A DNA stretch of 64,000 nucleotides from Desulfobulbaceae bacterium. Its GTDB lineage: Bacteria > Desulfobacterota > Desulfobulbia > Desulfobulbales > Desulfurivibrionaceae. Positions 49,864 through 58,731 of this stretch are shown here, piece by piece. The stretch is from NCBI GenBank assembly GCA_003517965.1, contig DOZO01000041.1:21682-85681 (forward strand). Reading direction: 5' to 3'. The notes below the pieces were generated by a model, which was not told the DNA's origin, searched no databases, and worked only from the letters and a program-made list of their open reading frames with translations. Each line of letters starts with the position of its first letter. Within the stretch, counting starts at the first letter, position 1. The translations under genes were made by a program, and so were the position numbers.

Positions 49864-50142
49864 TTCCCTCGGTTCCGTGGAGGATCCGTGACTTAAGTGT
49901 GTTGCCAGATTGGCAACTCTCTGTGACCGTTTAACGACGGTTTGGTTGGGACGGTGGATATTTCCGAATTAATCAATTCCCCTGCCCCAGGCATTTTTGC
50001 AGCCCTGCGGGATCCGTTATATTTTGCACAAGCCTATTTGGATTATGGTGCTGTAGCGTGGCCTAATGGTGCCGACATAGCCCCGGAAGCTATGTATGAA
50101 GCTATTCGTCAAACAGGATTATGGCAAGTTGCTGACGTATGA
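49864..50142 (+). pseudogene. DUF2442 protein, frameshifted
   Basis: LSVLPDWQLSVTV in one frame (about 49893-49932) continues as NDGLVGTVDISELI ... DPLYFAQAYLDYGAVAWPNGADIAPEAMYEAI in another (to TGA 50142), the full DUF2442 pattern ending in W-P-N-G-A-D-x-x-P-E. One base too many in GTTTAAC near 49932 breaks the frame. The remaining open piece (49942-50142) lacks a proper start. It is part of the same decayed pair as the DUF4160 remnant. Confidence 0.65.
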
Positions 50143-50450
50143 TGTGGGCAAGCCAAGCGTGGATATAGTTCCGGGTACCAAGTTTCGTAAACATGGCTGC
50201 CCCTCGAACGGTTGCAGCTGGATGTTGAGGTGGTGACCAGCGTCTTCAATAGGAGTGAGGTTTTTTTGCAACAATCTTGATGTTTCTTGCAACGTATTGC
50301 TTGTTAATTGTCGGTGTAACCTCCCGTAACTAAATGATTTTATCATTTTTAATTTCAATATGCTTGTAATGGTCTGCTTTTTGCATCTGATCTGTATGGT
50401 ATCGTTATCGTTGTAAAATACACACAGAGCAGAAAAAGAGTGTTTATCAT
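50143..50450 (+). other. Intergenic region before lpxC
   Basis: This is 308 bases of AT-rich, non-coding sequence between the decayed island edge and lpxC. It contains an imperfect AAATGATTTTATCATTTTTAA symmetry (about 50331-50351) and must hold the lpxC promoter, but I could not assign -35/-10 boxes with acceptable spacing. Confidence 0.5.
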
Positions 50451-51434
50451 ATGGATTCATTACAGCACACCATCAAAAGGCCGGTAAGCTTCGCGGGTAT
50501 CGGCCTTCATTCCGGCAAGATTGCCACCCTCGCCATTTTGCCTGGTGAAGAAAACAGTGGGATTCGTTTTGTCCGCAGTGATTTGCCGGAGGCCCCGCCA
50601 ACTCCAGCCTTCATGAACCGGATCGTGGATACTCGGCTTGCCACCACTATCGCTACCGAGGATGAGGCGATGATCTCTACCACGGAACATCTGCTGGCCG
50701 CGCTTTTTGGCATGGGCATTGATAACGCGGTGGTCGAACTGGATGGTGCCGAAGTGCCCATTATGGATGGCAGCGCCGGTCCCTTTGTGCATGTTCTTAA
50801 AAAAGTTGGTCGTCGTCAGCAGAACGCCTGTAAGTGGATGCTCAGGGTGAACAAGGAAATCTCCTATTTCGAGGGCGATTCTTTCGTGAAGATTTTGCCT
50901 TATAAAGGGTTCAAGGTCACCTGCGAGATTGAGTTTAACCATCATTTGATCAGGAAGCAGGTTTTTTCCAGTGAATTGACGCCGCAAAAATTTGCTCAGG
51001 AGGTTGCCGGAGCAAGAACCTTCGGTTTTTTGGATCAGGTCGAGAAGCTCAGACAGAGCGGTCTTGCCCTGGGTGGTTCTTTGGAAAATGCCGTAGTTAT
51101 TGACGATGATGGCATAGTTAATGCCGAAGGTCTGCGTTTTGTCGATGAGTTTGCCAGGCACAAGGCCTTGGACGTGATTGGTGATCTGGCGCTGCTGGGT
51201 TTCCCATTGCTTGGCCATATTGTGACCAAAAAATCAGGCCATACCCATCATTTCTCCTTGATGAAGCAACTCGCGGCTCAGCCTGAGCGTTGGGATCTTA
51301 TCGCCTATGAGGAAGAAGGGGAGAGTCGGGTGCTTGAAAAAGTGGTCTTGAGCACCAAGGAGGCTGGCGACAAACTGTTGTCCTATCTGTTGCCGCCCAG
51401 CATCGCCCTTGCTGGGCAACCTTGCTTTGCTTAA
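50451..51434 (+). CDS. lpxC: UDP-3-O-acyl-N-acetylglucosamine deacetylase
   Basis: The protein has 327 residues. It has QHTIKRPVSFAGIGLHSGK at the start, MISTTEHLLAALFGMGIDN (zinc His, ~residues 74-92), VPIMDGSAGPFV, GARTFGFLDQVEKLRQSGLALGG and FVDEFARHKALDVIGDLALLG with zinc His and Asp (~225-245), then HTHHFSLMKQL. LpxC catalyses the first committed step of lipid A synthesis in the cytoplasm. Its presence shows a Gram-negative lipid A producer. It is monocistronic here, followed by a strong terminator at 51462-51496. Confidence 0.97.
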   Translation: MDSLQHTIKRPVSFAGIGLHSGKIATLAILPGEENSGIRFVRSDLPEAPPTPAFMNRIVDTRLATTIATEDEAMISTTEHLLAALFGMGIDNAVVELDGAEVPIMDGSAGPFVHVLKKVGRRQQNACKWMLRVNKEISYFEGDSFVKILPYKGFKVTCEIEFNHHLIRKQVFSSELTPQKFAQEVAGARTFGFLDQVEKLRQSGLALGGSLENAVVIDDDGIVNAEGLRFVDEFARHKALDVIGDLALLGFPLLGHIVTKKSGHTHHFSLMKQLAAQPERWDLIAYEEEGESRVLEKVVLSTKEAGDKLLSYLLPPSIALAGQPCFA

Positions 51435-51461
51435 ATGATGCAACCTCACCTGAGAGGAACG

Positions 51462-51496
51462 ACCCGCGGATGTTGCAAAACTCCGCGGGTTTTTTT
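51462..51496 (+). terminator. Intrinsic terminator after lpxC
   Basis: ACCCGCGGA (51462-51470) pairs with TCCGCGGGT (51482-51490) around an 11-base loop and runs into seven T. It lies 28 bases after the lpxC stop. Confidence 0.92.
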
Positions 51497-51531
51497 ACGC
51501 CCGGCGCAGGGGGTGTTTTGCTGAATCCTGC

Positions 51532-51559
51532 TTGCAATGCAGGGAAAAATTGGTACGAT
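51532..51559 (+). promoter_or_regulatory. Sigma-70-type promoter of proC/nadK
   Basis: TTGCAA (51532-51537) and TACGAT (51554-51559) are separated by 16 bases, immediately downstream of the lpxC terminator and 83 bases before the proC start. Confidence 0.55.
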
Positions 51560-51642
51560 GCTGCATTATCAGTATTGTTGACCAAGCATGGTCGGATTTT
51601 TCAATTTATTCATTAACAGCCCCTAAGCATGAGGAGCATAAT

Positions 51643-52479
51643 ATGGGTTTTTCAGGAAAACTTGGTTTTGTTGGCGGGGGGTTGATGGCCGAAGCCCTGA
51701 TCAAGGGGATAATCGGGGCCGGGCTTGTTGAGGCAGGGCAGATTCTGGCCGCAGATCCCAGCAGTGACCGGCAGGCCTTGTTGCACAAAGAATATAAAGT
51801 GGCCACGGTTTCAGAGGCCACGGCTGTCTGGGCGGAGTGCAAGGTTGTTGTTCTCGCGGTCAAGCCTCAGGTTTTAGGGGGAGTCCTTAGAGATTCTCGA
51901 GATAAGATCAAGGCCGATCATCTGCTTATCTCCATCGCCGCCGGTATCCCGCTATCCGTGCTGGAAGGTGCAGTTTCCGGATGTGGTTGTCGGGTTATTC
52001 GGGTGATGCCCAATACCCCGGCTATTGTGCTTAAGGGCGCATCTGCTTTGAGTCCTGGCCAGGGGGTGACTTCTGAGGATATGGCTTGCGCCGCCAGCAT
52101 CTTTGATGCGGTCGGCATAAGCATTGTCTTGGATGAGACCTACCTTGACGCAGTTACCGGCTTGAGCGGCAGCGGCCCGGCCTATGTGTTTACCTTTATC
52201 GAAGCCTTGATCGACGCCGGGGTTAAAGTGGGTCTGGCCCGACCTGTGGCCCAGAGTCTTGCCTTGCAAACGGTGCTTGGTTCGGTTCTCCTGGCGTTGG
52301 ATGGCAACAGGCATCCTGCCGAGTTAAGGGCCATGGTAACCTCGCCCGGCGGCACAACCATTGCCGGTCTGCATGAGCTTGAAAAAGGGGCCTTCCGTTC
52401 GCTGGTCACCAATGCGGTGGAAGCAGCCACCAACCGTTCTTGTGAACTCGGTCGGCTTGTCGTTGCTGACTCCTTGTAG
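51643..52479 (+). CDS. proC: Pyrroline-5-carboxylate reductase
   Basis: The protein has 278 residues from ATG 51643, with GAGGAG upstream. It has NAD(P)-binding KLGFVGGGLMAEALIKGI, VVVLAVKPQVLGGVL, RVMPNTPAIVLKGASAL and the C-terminal family signature AVTGLSGSGPAYVFTFIEALIDAGVKVGL with LRAMVTSPGGTTIAGLHELEKGAFR. It catalyses the last step of proline synthesis. It is cotranscribed with nadK 12 bases downstream. Confidence 0.96.
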   Translation: MGFSGKLGFVGGGLMAEALIKGIIGAGLVEAGQILAADPSSDRQALLHKEYKVATVSEATAVWAECKVVVLAVKPQVLGGVLRDSRDKIKADHLLISIAAGIPLSVLEGAVSGCGCRVIRVMPNTPAIVLKGASALSPGQGVTSEDMACAASIFDAVGISIVLDETYLDAVTGLSGSGPAYVFTFIEALIDAGVKVGLARPVAQSLALQTVLGSVLLALDGNRHPAELRAMVTSPGGTTIAGLHELEKGAFRSLVTNAVEAATNRSCELGRLVVADSL

Positions 52480-52491
52480 ATTGGGATTGTA

Positions 52492-53328
52492 ATGGAAATC
52501 CGTAAGGTTGGGATCATCTGTAAAAAGGATTCTTCCGCCGCTCTGGGGATGAGCAGGGAACTGCTTGCCTGGCTGGGTGAACGGGGTATTGTCGCCTCAG
52601 TTGATAGCATTGCTGATGACATGGATCTGCTGATCATTCTGGGTGGAGATGGCACCTTGCTCCATGTCGCGGATCAAGCAAGTCGACTGCAAGTGCCGGT
52701 GGTCGGGGTAAATCTTGGTGATCTTGGATTTTTGACCGAAGTGGCGGTCAGCGAGCGCTATGCGGTTTTGGAAAGTATTCTGGCCGGACAGGTTGTGGTT
52801 GAGGAAAGGCTGATGCTTAAGGTCAGACTTCATCATGGCGCCGAGACGGTTGCCTGGCGTTATGCATTAAATGATGTCGTCGTTAGCAAGGGCAGCGCCG
52901 ACCGGCTTGCTCAGTTGAGTACCTGGGCTGATCAGGAGTACATCACCACCTACCGGGCGGATGGTCTGATCTTTTCCACGCCTACCGGTTCCACGGCCTA
53001 TAACCTCTCCGCTGGCGGGCCTATCGTCAACCCGGCTTTGCAGTCCATCCTGGTCACGCCGATCTGCCCGTTCATGCTGGAAAGTCGTCCGGTGCTTCTC
53101 CCTGCCTCGGTTTGTCTTACCACCAGACTTGCCGAACAGGCTGACAGGGTAAAGGTTATTGTCGATGGCCAGCCGGCCTGGGAGATGTCGGCCAACGACA
53201 CCCTGGAGGTAATGGCCTCGGAAAGACCTTTGCGGCTTATCTGTTCTCCGCAGAAGGATTATTTTGAAATCTTGCGCAATAAGTTGAACTGGGGTGGTCG
53301 GGCAGGTGAGATGCGCAAAAAATCGTAA
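52492..53328 (+). CDS. nadK: NAD kinase
   Basis: The protein has 278 residues. LLIILGGDGTLLHVADQ (~residues 46-62) is the conserved G-G-D-G-T NAD-kinase motif, followed by VVGVNLGDLGFLTEV, ALNDVVVSKG, TYRADGLIFSTPTGSTAYNLSAGGPIVNP and ICPFMLESRPVLLP. It phosphorylates NAD to NADP. It shares the proC promoter and ends before a bidirectional terminator at 53361. Confidence 0.96.
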   Translation: MEIRKVGIICKKDSSAALGMSRELLAWLGERGIVASVDSIADDMDLLIILGGDGTLLHVADQASRLQVPVVGVNLGDLGFLTEVAVSERYAVLESILAGQVVVEERLMLKVRLHHGAETVAWRYALNDVVVSKGSADRLAQLSTWADQEYITTYRADGLIFSTPTGSTAYNLSAGGPIVNPALQSILVTPICPFMLESRPVLLPASVCLTTRLAEQADRVKVIVDGQPAWEMSANDTLEVMASERPLRLICSPQKDYFEILRNKLNWGGRAGEMRKKS

Positions 53329-53353
53329 GCGGTGATGGTTGCGTATTGGAGCA

Positions 53354-53399
53354 TAAAAAAAGCGGATGCCTCTTTGCCTTGAGGCCTCCGCTTTTTTTT
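53354..53399. terminator. Bidirectional terminator between nadK and ytxH-like gene
   Basis: A hairpin (AGCGGA-TGCCTC at 53361-53372, GAGGCC-TCCGCT at 53381-53392, one mismatch pair) is flanked by A7 on the left and T8 on the right, so it can end transcription from both the + strand nadK operon and the - strand operon. Confidence 0.9.
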
Positions 53400-53423
53400 A
53401 TGGCCAAGTTTTGCGTACGGTTT

Positions 53424-53813
53424 TTAATCCTTTCCTGCAAGTTTGTGAGACAGTGCTTCCCGCTCTTCCTGCATGGCAATCTTCCCGGCTTCAATGGCTT
53501 CGTTGAGGGTTCGTTTTTTATCGTCGAGAAATTCCTTGCCCTGCGCGGCAAGGTCTGTGCCGCGGCTGATGAGTTCCTTGCCCTTGGCGATCATATCTTT
53601 GCTTCGTTCAAGAGCGGTTTCTTTGTATTCCTCAAAATCATCAGGGAAGGTCTTGGCTCTTTCCTTTAGCTCGGCTCCATAGTCGGCCAGCCTTTCCCGG
53701 GTTTCCTGCCCTGTCCTTGGGGCGGTTAACAGGGCTATAGCTGCCCCGACAACGGTGCCGGCCAGGAAGGATAGTACTGCCGTGCTGGAATTGTCGCAGT
53801 TGTCTCTGCTCAT
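53424..53813 (-). CDS. YtxH domain-containing protein
   Basis: The protein has 129 residues. AVLSFLAGTVVGAAIALLTAPRTGQETRERLADYG is the YtxH signature: an N-terminal membrane segment (~residues 12-30) followed by the A-P-x-x-G-x-E-x-R motif. The rest is a long charged helix, probably coiled coil, facing the cytoplasm. YtxH proteins are small membrane proteins of unknown or stress-related role. Start overlaps the stop of the upstream DUF948 gene (ATGA), forming a two-gene operon. Confidence 0.88.
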   Translation of the reverse strand: MSRDNCDNSSTAVLSFLAGTVVGAAIALLTAPRTGQETRERLADYGAELKERAKTFPDDFEEYKETALERSKDMIAKGKELISRGTDLAAQGKEFLDDKKRTLNEAIEAGKIAMQEEREALSHKLAGKD

Positions 53814-54214
53814 ATCAGGCTCCTTTTTTTGGTTGTTTTTAAGGATCGGTTGAGAAAATGTGCAAAAGTCATTATTCCGGTGCTGAAACCGCCTATTTTG
53901 CTGATAAAGGGGCTTACCGTTTCTTTGAGTATGGTGGCGGTGGTGAGCAAAATGTCTGCCGATTTCTGGGCGGTGTAGATAACCTTGTCTGTTTTTTCCA
54001 GCTTGTCGCTTAATGAAATTGAGAGGAGCTGGATTTCATGGGATGCCTTGGTCAGGGATTTGCACAGCGGGTCAACATGCGTGTTCAAGGCATCGATAAA
54101 AACTTCAATCTTCTGCCAGGTACGTCGGAATTGGAGGAAGGTTGGAACTATGGCGACGGCAATGGCAAAAAGGCTTACGGCGCTAAGCATGGAGAAAAAA
54201 TCTGAATAGGTCAA
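53810..54214 (-). CDS. DUF948-like membrane protein
   Basis: The protein has 134 residues. An N-terminal membrane helix (FFSMLSAVSLFAIAVAIVPTFLQF, ~residues 5-28) is followed by a long amphipathic coiled coil with the RRTWQKIEVFIDALNTHVDPLCKSL pattern of DUF948 proteins. Members usually pair with YtxH genes, as here. Likely a membrane-anchored structural or stress protein; no enzyme motif. Confidence 0.8.
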   Translation of the reverse strand: MTYSDFFSMLSAVSLFAIAVAIVPTFLQFRRTWQKIEVFIDALNTHVDPLCKSLTKASHEIQLLSISLSDKLEKTDKVIYTAQKSADILLTTATILKETVSPFISKIGGFSTGIMTFAHFLNRSLKTTKKRSLI

Positions 54215-54347
54215 TTCCGTTGCTCCTGTGTGGGCCAGTAATAGTGATACAATAGCATGTGTATATCATAGAGGTGTTTGTTCAGGGCTGCAAGAAGAAA
54301 AGTCGTCAACTGTTGACGCAGGTGGTGGCCTTATGACAGATATAGCG

Positions 54348-54740
54348 TTACCTGCACGCCAGGCTGATAATCAGCGGGATAACATGTATCTTTTTGGAAA
54401 CGGTCTGGGTAGTGCCGAGCTTCCAGTCGGTACAGGTAGCCTTGTCGCCCAATAGTGCGTCGATCTCCGTTACCAGACCCTTGATGTTGATGATGGGGTG
54501 GCGGTTGAACACTCCGGGCAGACCGTAGGTCAGATTGCAGGCCAGACATTTGCCTGGACGCTCGTGGAGTTCGAGGGCCAGGGTGAGGGTGTCGGCTGTC
54601 TGCTCCTTGAAAATCAGGTGGATGTCGTAGGCCCCTTCTTCGGCGTTGCCGAACAGGGCATCGAAGAAAGCGTGGGCCCGTTCGGGTGGAAAGAGGGCTT
54701 GCAGGGTTTCCGGGGTAAAAATATCCTGTGCGCTGTCCAT
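54348..54740 (-). CDS. Conserved hypothetical protein
   Basis: The protein has 130 residues, with no membrane helix or signal peptide. DIFTPETLQALFPPERAHAFFDALFGNAEEGAYDIHL and RPGKCLACNLTYGLPGVFNRHPIINI look like a compact conserved domain that I believe is found in sulfate-reducing Desulfobacterota, sometimes mislabelled in databases as a homeobox protein; this memory is weak evidence. Function unknown. It is transcribed away from the helicase gene, so 54741-54874 must hold divergent promoters. Confidence 0.65.
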   Translation of the reverse strand: MDSAQDIFTPETLQALFPPERAHAFFDALFGNAEEGAYDIHLIFKEQTADTLTLALELHERPGKCLACNLTYGLPGVFNRHPIINIKGLVTEIDALLGDKATCTDWKLGTTQTVSKKIHVIPLIISLACR

Positions 54741-54874
54741 GTATATTTCCTTGGCCTTGAGTGAAAAAAGTTTTGTTGATGTCTGTTTGCCATGTTCAGG
54801 TACTCTACCAGTCAGGTATTAAAATTCAACTTTTTTGTCGATTGCCGCCCTACTGATGTGTTAGAGTTGCCGCC

Positions 54875-57091
54875 ATGCAACCCACCCTTTTTTCCATCGA
54901 ATCAAAGTCCCCTCCCGCACGGCCTGCCAGCCAGATCAGCCGCAAGGCCTTGAACGAGGCGCAATACGAGGCGGTGACCACGGTGAACGGGCCGGTGCTG
55001 GTTATTGCCGGGGCAGGCAGTGGCAAAACCCGTACCCTGGTCTATCGCCTGGCCCATCTGGTTGAGCAGGGCGTGCCCCCGGAGCAGATCCTGCTTTTGA
55101 CCTTTACCCGCAAGGCCTCCCAGGAGATGTTGCACCGGGCCAGCTTGCTGCTGGACGATTCCTGTCGCCGGGTGATGGGCGGCACCTTCCATGCCACGGC
55201 CAATCTGCTGCTGCGCCGCTATTGCCGTCATCTCGGCTATGCGGCCAATTTTACCATCCTCGACCAGTCCGATGCCGAGGGCATCGTCAATCTGCTTAAA
55301 TCCTCCTTGAATCTGGGGGGCGAGAACAAGCGTTTTCCCTCCAAACGGGTGGTGGTCAGCATCCTGAGTAAGTCAGTGAACAAGGGCCTTGGGATCGAAC
55401 AACTGGTCGAGACCGAGTATGGCCATTTTCATGATTTTGCCGATGATCTGCAGACCATTGCCCGCCATTACCAGAAATTCAAGCTTGAACACAGCCTCAT
55501 GGATTACGACGATCTGCTGGTGAATTGGCGCCGGATTCTCGAAGAGTTCCCTGAGATACACGAGGAGCTGGCCACCCGTTTCAGCCATATCATGGTGGAT
55601 GAATATCAGGACACCAATCCTATTCAGGCAGCCATTGTTCGTTTGATGGCGGCGCGGTATAATAATGTGATGGTGGTGGGCGATGATTCCCAGTCCATCT
55701 ACAGTTTTCGCGGTGCTGATTTTCGCAACATCATGGATTTCCCCAATCTTTTTCCCGAAACCCGGCTTATCCGTCTGGAAGAGAACTATCGGAGTACCCA
55801 GAAGATCCTTGACCTGACTAACGCCATCATCGACAAGGCCCAGGAAAAATATACCAAGACCCTGTTCACCAACATCACGGGCGGGGAAAAGCCGGTGGTT
55901 TATGGGGCCAGGGATGAGGTCGCCCAGGCCCGCTATGTGGCGGAAAAAATCGTGGCCTTGCGCAAAGCGGGTGAGCCGCTCGATGAGATGGCGGTGCTCT
56001 TTCGCTCCGGTTTTCATTCGTACAAGCTGGAGCTTGATTTGAGCCACAGGCAGATTGAGTTTGAAAAACGCGGCGGGTTAAAGCTCAACGAGCTGGCCCA
56101 TAACAAGGATGTCATCTCCTATCTGCGGGTGGTGGCTAATCCCCACGACCATCTCTCCTGGAACCGGCTTCTGCTGCAGCTCGACAAGGTGGGGCCCAAG
56201 ACGGCCCAGAATATCCTGAGCCGGGTCAAGAGTGCGGATGATCCTCTGACGGCCCTTAAGCAATACCCGGCTGGAAAAACCTGGGCCAAGGGTTTGGCTG
56301 AGCTGCTGGCGATGCTCGAAGAGCTGAGGCTGCCGGGGATGGGCGTGGGTCAGATGTTTGAGCGGATCATGGACTACTACGAGCCGATCTTCGAGCGGCT
56401 TTACCACGACGATTATCCCCGCCGCCGCCGGGATCTGGACGAGTTGGGCCGGGTGATGGCTGGGTATGCGGAGTTGCAGACCTTTTTGGATGATGCCTCT
56501 CTCGATCCGCCCCAAGCCGGGGCGGTGGCGGAGGATGGGGGCAAACGACTGGTGCTTTCCACTATTCATTCGGCCAAGGGTCTGGAATGGGACACGGTTT
56601 TTATCATCAATCTGGCGGAAGGCCGCTTTCCTTCGGCCCAGGCTGTGCTGCCGGCCCATCGGGAAGAAGAGCGTCGTCTGCTCTATGTGGCCGCGACCAG
56701 GGCCCGGAAACAGTTGTATCTGGTCTATCCGCAGGAGGTAATGTCTTACGATTCGTCATCAGCCGCGGGTGGGCCTTCCCCCTTTATTCAGGAGTTACCC
56801 CATGGCCTGACCCAGACCTCTGCGCCCCGGTTCTTTGCCTATGCAGGTGGGCAGGAGGAGCGGCATTCTGATATCCCCCCGTGCAGCTCTGGATCTCAGG
56901 CAGATTTGTCCACTCAGAGCGGGGCTGAGGCAGCCCCTAAGATCAAGCTCGGCAACCGGGTGCGGCATCCTTTCTTTGGGGAAGGTGTAGTGGAAAAGAT
57001 TATCAGCCCCAAATCGGTGGAGATTTTATTCCACCGGCACGGCAGAAAAACCCTGCATCTTGATTATGCCAAGCTGGAGCTGATATCATGA
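54875..57091 (+). CDS. UvrD/Rep-family ATP-dependent DNA helicase
   Basis: The protein has 738 residues. It has LNEAQYEAVTTVNGPVLVIAGAGSGKTRTLVYRLA (motif I/Q, ~residues 29-60), LLTFTRKASQEM, FHATANLLLRRY, HIMVDEYQDTNPIQ (motif II, ~240-253), VVGDDSQSIYSFRGADFRNI (motif III), LEENYRSTQKIL (IV), VLSTIHSAKGLEWDTVFIINLAEGRFPS (V) and RRLLYVAATRARKQLYLVYP (VI). It is a superfamily 1 3'-5' helicase for repair or replication. The C-terminal GNRVRHPFFGEGVVEKIISPKSVEILF is a Tudor-like tail seen in PcrA-type enzymes. It overlaps folC by four bases. Confidence 0.95.
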   Translation: MQPTLFSIESKSPPARPASQISRKALNEAQYEAVTTVNGPVLVIAGAGSGKTRTLVYRLAHLVEQGVPPEQILLLTFTRKASQEMLHRASLLLDDSCRRVMGGTFHATANLLLRRYCRHLGYAANFTILDQSDAEGIVNLLKSSLNLGGENKRFPSKRVVVSILSKSVNKGLGIEQLVETEYGHFHDFADDLQTIARHYQKFKLEHSLMDYDDLLVNWRRILEEFPEIHEELATRFSHIMVDEYQDTNPIQAAIVRLMAARYNNVMVVGDDSQSIYSFRGADFRNIMDFPNLFPETRLIRLEENYRSTQKILDLTNAIIDKAQEKYTKTLFTNITGGEKPVVYGARDEVAQARYVAEKIVALRKAGEPLDEMAVLFRSGFHSYKLELDLSHRQIEFEKRGGLKLNELAHNKDVISYLRVVANPHDHLSWNRLLLQLDKVGPKTAQNILSRVKSADDPLTALKQYPAGKTWAKGLAELLAMLEELRLPGMGVGQMFERIMDYYEPIFERLYHDDYPRRRRDLDELGRVMAGYAELQTFLDDASLDPPQAGAVAEDGGKRLVLSTIHSAKGLEWDTVFIINLAEGRFPSAQAVLPAHREEERRLLYVAATRARKQLYLVYPQEVMSYDSSSAAGGPSPFIQELPHGLTQTSAPRFFAYAGGQEERHSDIPPCSSGSQADLSTQSGAEAAPKIKLGNRVRHPFFGEGVVEKIISPKSVEILFHRHGRKTLHLDYAKLELIS

Positions 57092-58419
57092 ATTATCAGG
57101 AGGCTTGGGCCTTTCTCGATAATCTGCAATTTTTCAAGATCAAGCTGGGGCTTGAGAGTATGAGTCAGTTTCTCGAGGAGGTGGGCAACCCGCACCGGGC
57201 CTTGCGTTATGTGCATGTGGCGGGGACTAACGGCAAGGGCTCTGTTTCCACCACTCTGCGCACCATCCTGAGCATGGGGGGGTACAAGGTCGGGTTGTAT
57301 ACCTCGCCTCATTTAAGCTGCGTGCGGGAGCGTTTCCAGATAGATGAGCGGTTTATCTCCGAAGAGGCATTTTCCCGGCATGCCAGTGTGATTCGGGAGT
57401 CGCTGGGAGAGCGGCAGATTACCTATTTTGAGTTTGCTACGGCTCTGGCTCTGCTCTGGTTTGCTGAGGAACAGGTGGATGTGGCCATTCTGGAAGTTGG
57501 CCTGGGCGGCAGGCTTGACGCCACCAATGTAATCATCCCCTTGGTTAGCGTGATTACTAATGTCAGCATGGATCATGAGCAGTACCTTGGTAACACCCTG
57601 GCGGCAGTGGCTTACGAAAAGGCAGGGGTCATCAAGCCAGGTGTGCCAGTGATTGCCGGGGTAGGCGCGGATGAAAGCCTGGCGGTGGTGACCCAGACCT
57701 GCCAGGAGCGCCAGGCCCCCTTGTTTCTGCTGGGGCGGGAGTTTGCGGCAATTCGGGCTCAGGAAGGAAGCTGGCAGTATAGAGGCATTGAGCATAATCA
57801 TTTCTTGACGGGATTACATTGCCGTCTTAAAGGAGGGTACCAGGTTGGCAATGCTGCCCTGGCTTTGGCCGCGCTGGAAATTATCTCTGATTGTTTGCCG
57901 GTGAGCGGGGAGGCGATCCGGCAAGGGCTGCTTTCCGTGACCTGGCCAGGCCGCCTTGAATATTTCTGTCTTGAAGACGGAAAGGCAAGGGAGTGTTCAG
58001 CCGAAATCGAAACCGGTAAGGTTGCCTCTATACGCCGTTATCTGCTGGATGGGGCGCATAATCCTGCCGGGGTTGAAAGCCTCAAGGATGCCCTGGTCAG
58101 CGAATTTTACTACGACAGGCTCATTCTGGTCTGGGCCTGCATGGCGGATAAGGATATTGCCGCTACCCTTGCTACTATCGCCCCGCTGGCGGATCGGATC
58201 ATTTTTACCCGTCCGGAAAGTGAGCGTTCGGCAACCCCTGAGCAGTTGATCGCTTTCCTTGGTGCAGACGGCAACAAGGCACAGGGGGTGGCAACGGTTG
58301 CCGAGGCTCTGGCCCTGGCTGCTGAGCTGGCGAACGCCGGGGATCTGATCTGTGTGGCCGGTTCTCTTTATCTGGTAGGGGCGGCGCGCAAGATTTTGCT
58401 GGGGGAGGTGGCGCCATGA
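57088..58419 (+). CDS. folC: Dihydrofolate synthase/folylpolyglutamate synthase
   Basis: The protein has 443 residues. It has RYVHVAGTNGKGSVSTTLRTIL (P-loop, ~residues 42-63), YTSPHLSCVRERFQID, VDVAILEVGLGGRLDATNVI, SVITNVSMDHEQYLGNTLAAVAYEKAGVIKPGVP and LLDGAHNPAGVESL (~326-339). It adds glutamate to dihydropteroate and folates, a cytoplasmic Mur-ligase-like reaction. It is coupled at both ends (ATGA overlaps) with the helicase and HNH genes. Confidence 0.95.
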   Translation: MNYQEAWAFLDNLQFFKIKLGLESMSQFLEEVGNPHRALRYVHVAGTNGKGSVSTTLRTILSMGGYKVGLYTSPHLSCVRERFQIDERFISEEAFSRHASVIRESLGERQITYFEFATALALLWFAEEQVDVAILEVGLGGRLDATNVIIPLVSVITNVSMDHEQYLGNTLAAVAYEKAGVIKPGVPVIAGVGADESLAVVTQTCQERQAPLFLLGREFAAIRAQEGSWQYRGIEHNHFLTGLHCRLKGGYQVGNAALALAALEIISDCLPVSGEAIRQGLLSVTWPGRLEYFCLEDGKARECSAEIETGKVASIRRYLLDGAHNPAGVESLKDALVSEFYYDRLILVWACMADKDIAATLATIAPLADRIIFTRPESERSATPEQLIAFLGADGNKAQGVATVAEALALAAELANAGDLICVAGSLYLVGAARKILLGEVAP

Positions 58420-58712
58420 GCCTGGATGAAAATCTGTACGGTGAAGGGGTGGACGAGGAGGATATCCGGCGTGAACGTGCCAAGGCAAGAGAGATTCGGA
58501 AAAGCAGATGGTGGCAGACAAAGCTTTCCCTGGGAATCTGCTATTATTGCGGCACCAAGACCCCGGCCAAGGAACTCACCATGGATCATATCGTGCCTCT
58601 GGCCAGGGGAGGGACAAGCAGCAAGGGGAATCTTGCCGCCTGCTGCAAGGAATGCAATAACCTGAAACGAACTATGCTGCCCATCGAATGGGATGTATAT
58701 ATGCAAAAGTAA
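58416..58712 (+). CDS. HNH endonuclease
   Basis: The protein has 98 residues. CYYCGTKTPAKELTMDHIVPLARGGTSSKGNLAACCKECNNLKR (~residues 44-87) has the zinc C-x-x-C pairs and the D-H-I-V-P-L / N-L / N-x-x-K pattern of HNH nucleases. It is short and free-standing, without a recognition domain. It is translationally coupled to folC. Its cellular role is unknown; conserved HNH proteins next to folC are probably housekeeping genes and not mobile. Confidence 0.9.
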   Translation: MSLDENLYGEGVDEEDIRRERAKAREIRKSRWWQTKLSLGICYYCGTKTPAKELTMDHIVPLARGGTSSKGNLAACCKECNNLKRTMLPIEWDVYMQK

Positions 58713-58731
58713 GGGACTTAGCTGATATTAT

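Noticed and set aside
50381..50410. Possible lpxC promoter (TTGCAT ... TATCGT)
   Set aside because: Spacing is about 13 bases, too short for a sigma-70 promoter; no better pair found by eye.
58416..58712. HNH gene as a homing endonuclease or mobile element
   Set aside because: It is coupled to folC, has no flanking repeats or intron features, and its neighbours are intact; more likely a resident gene.
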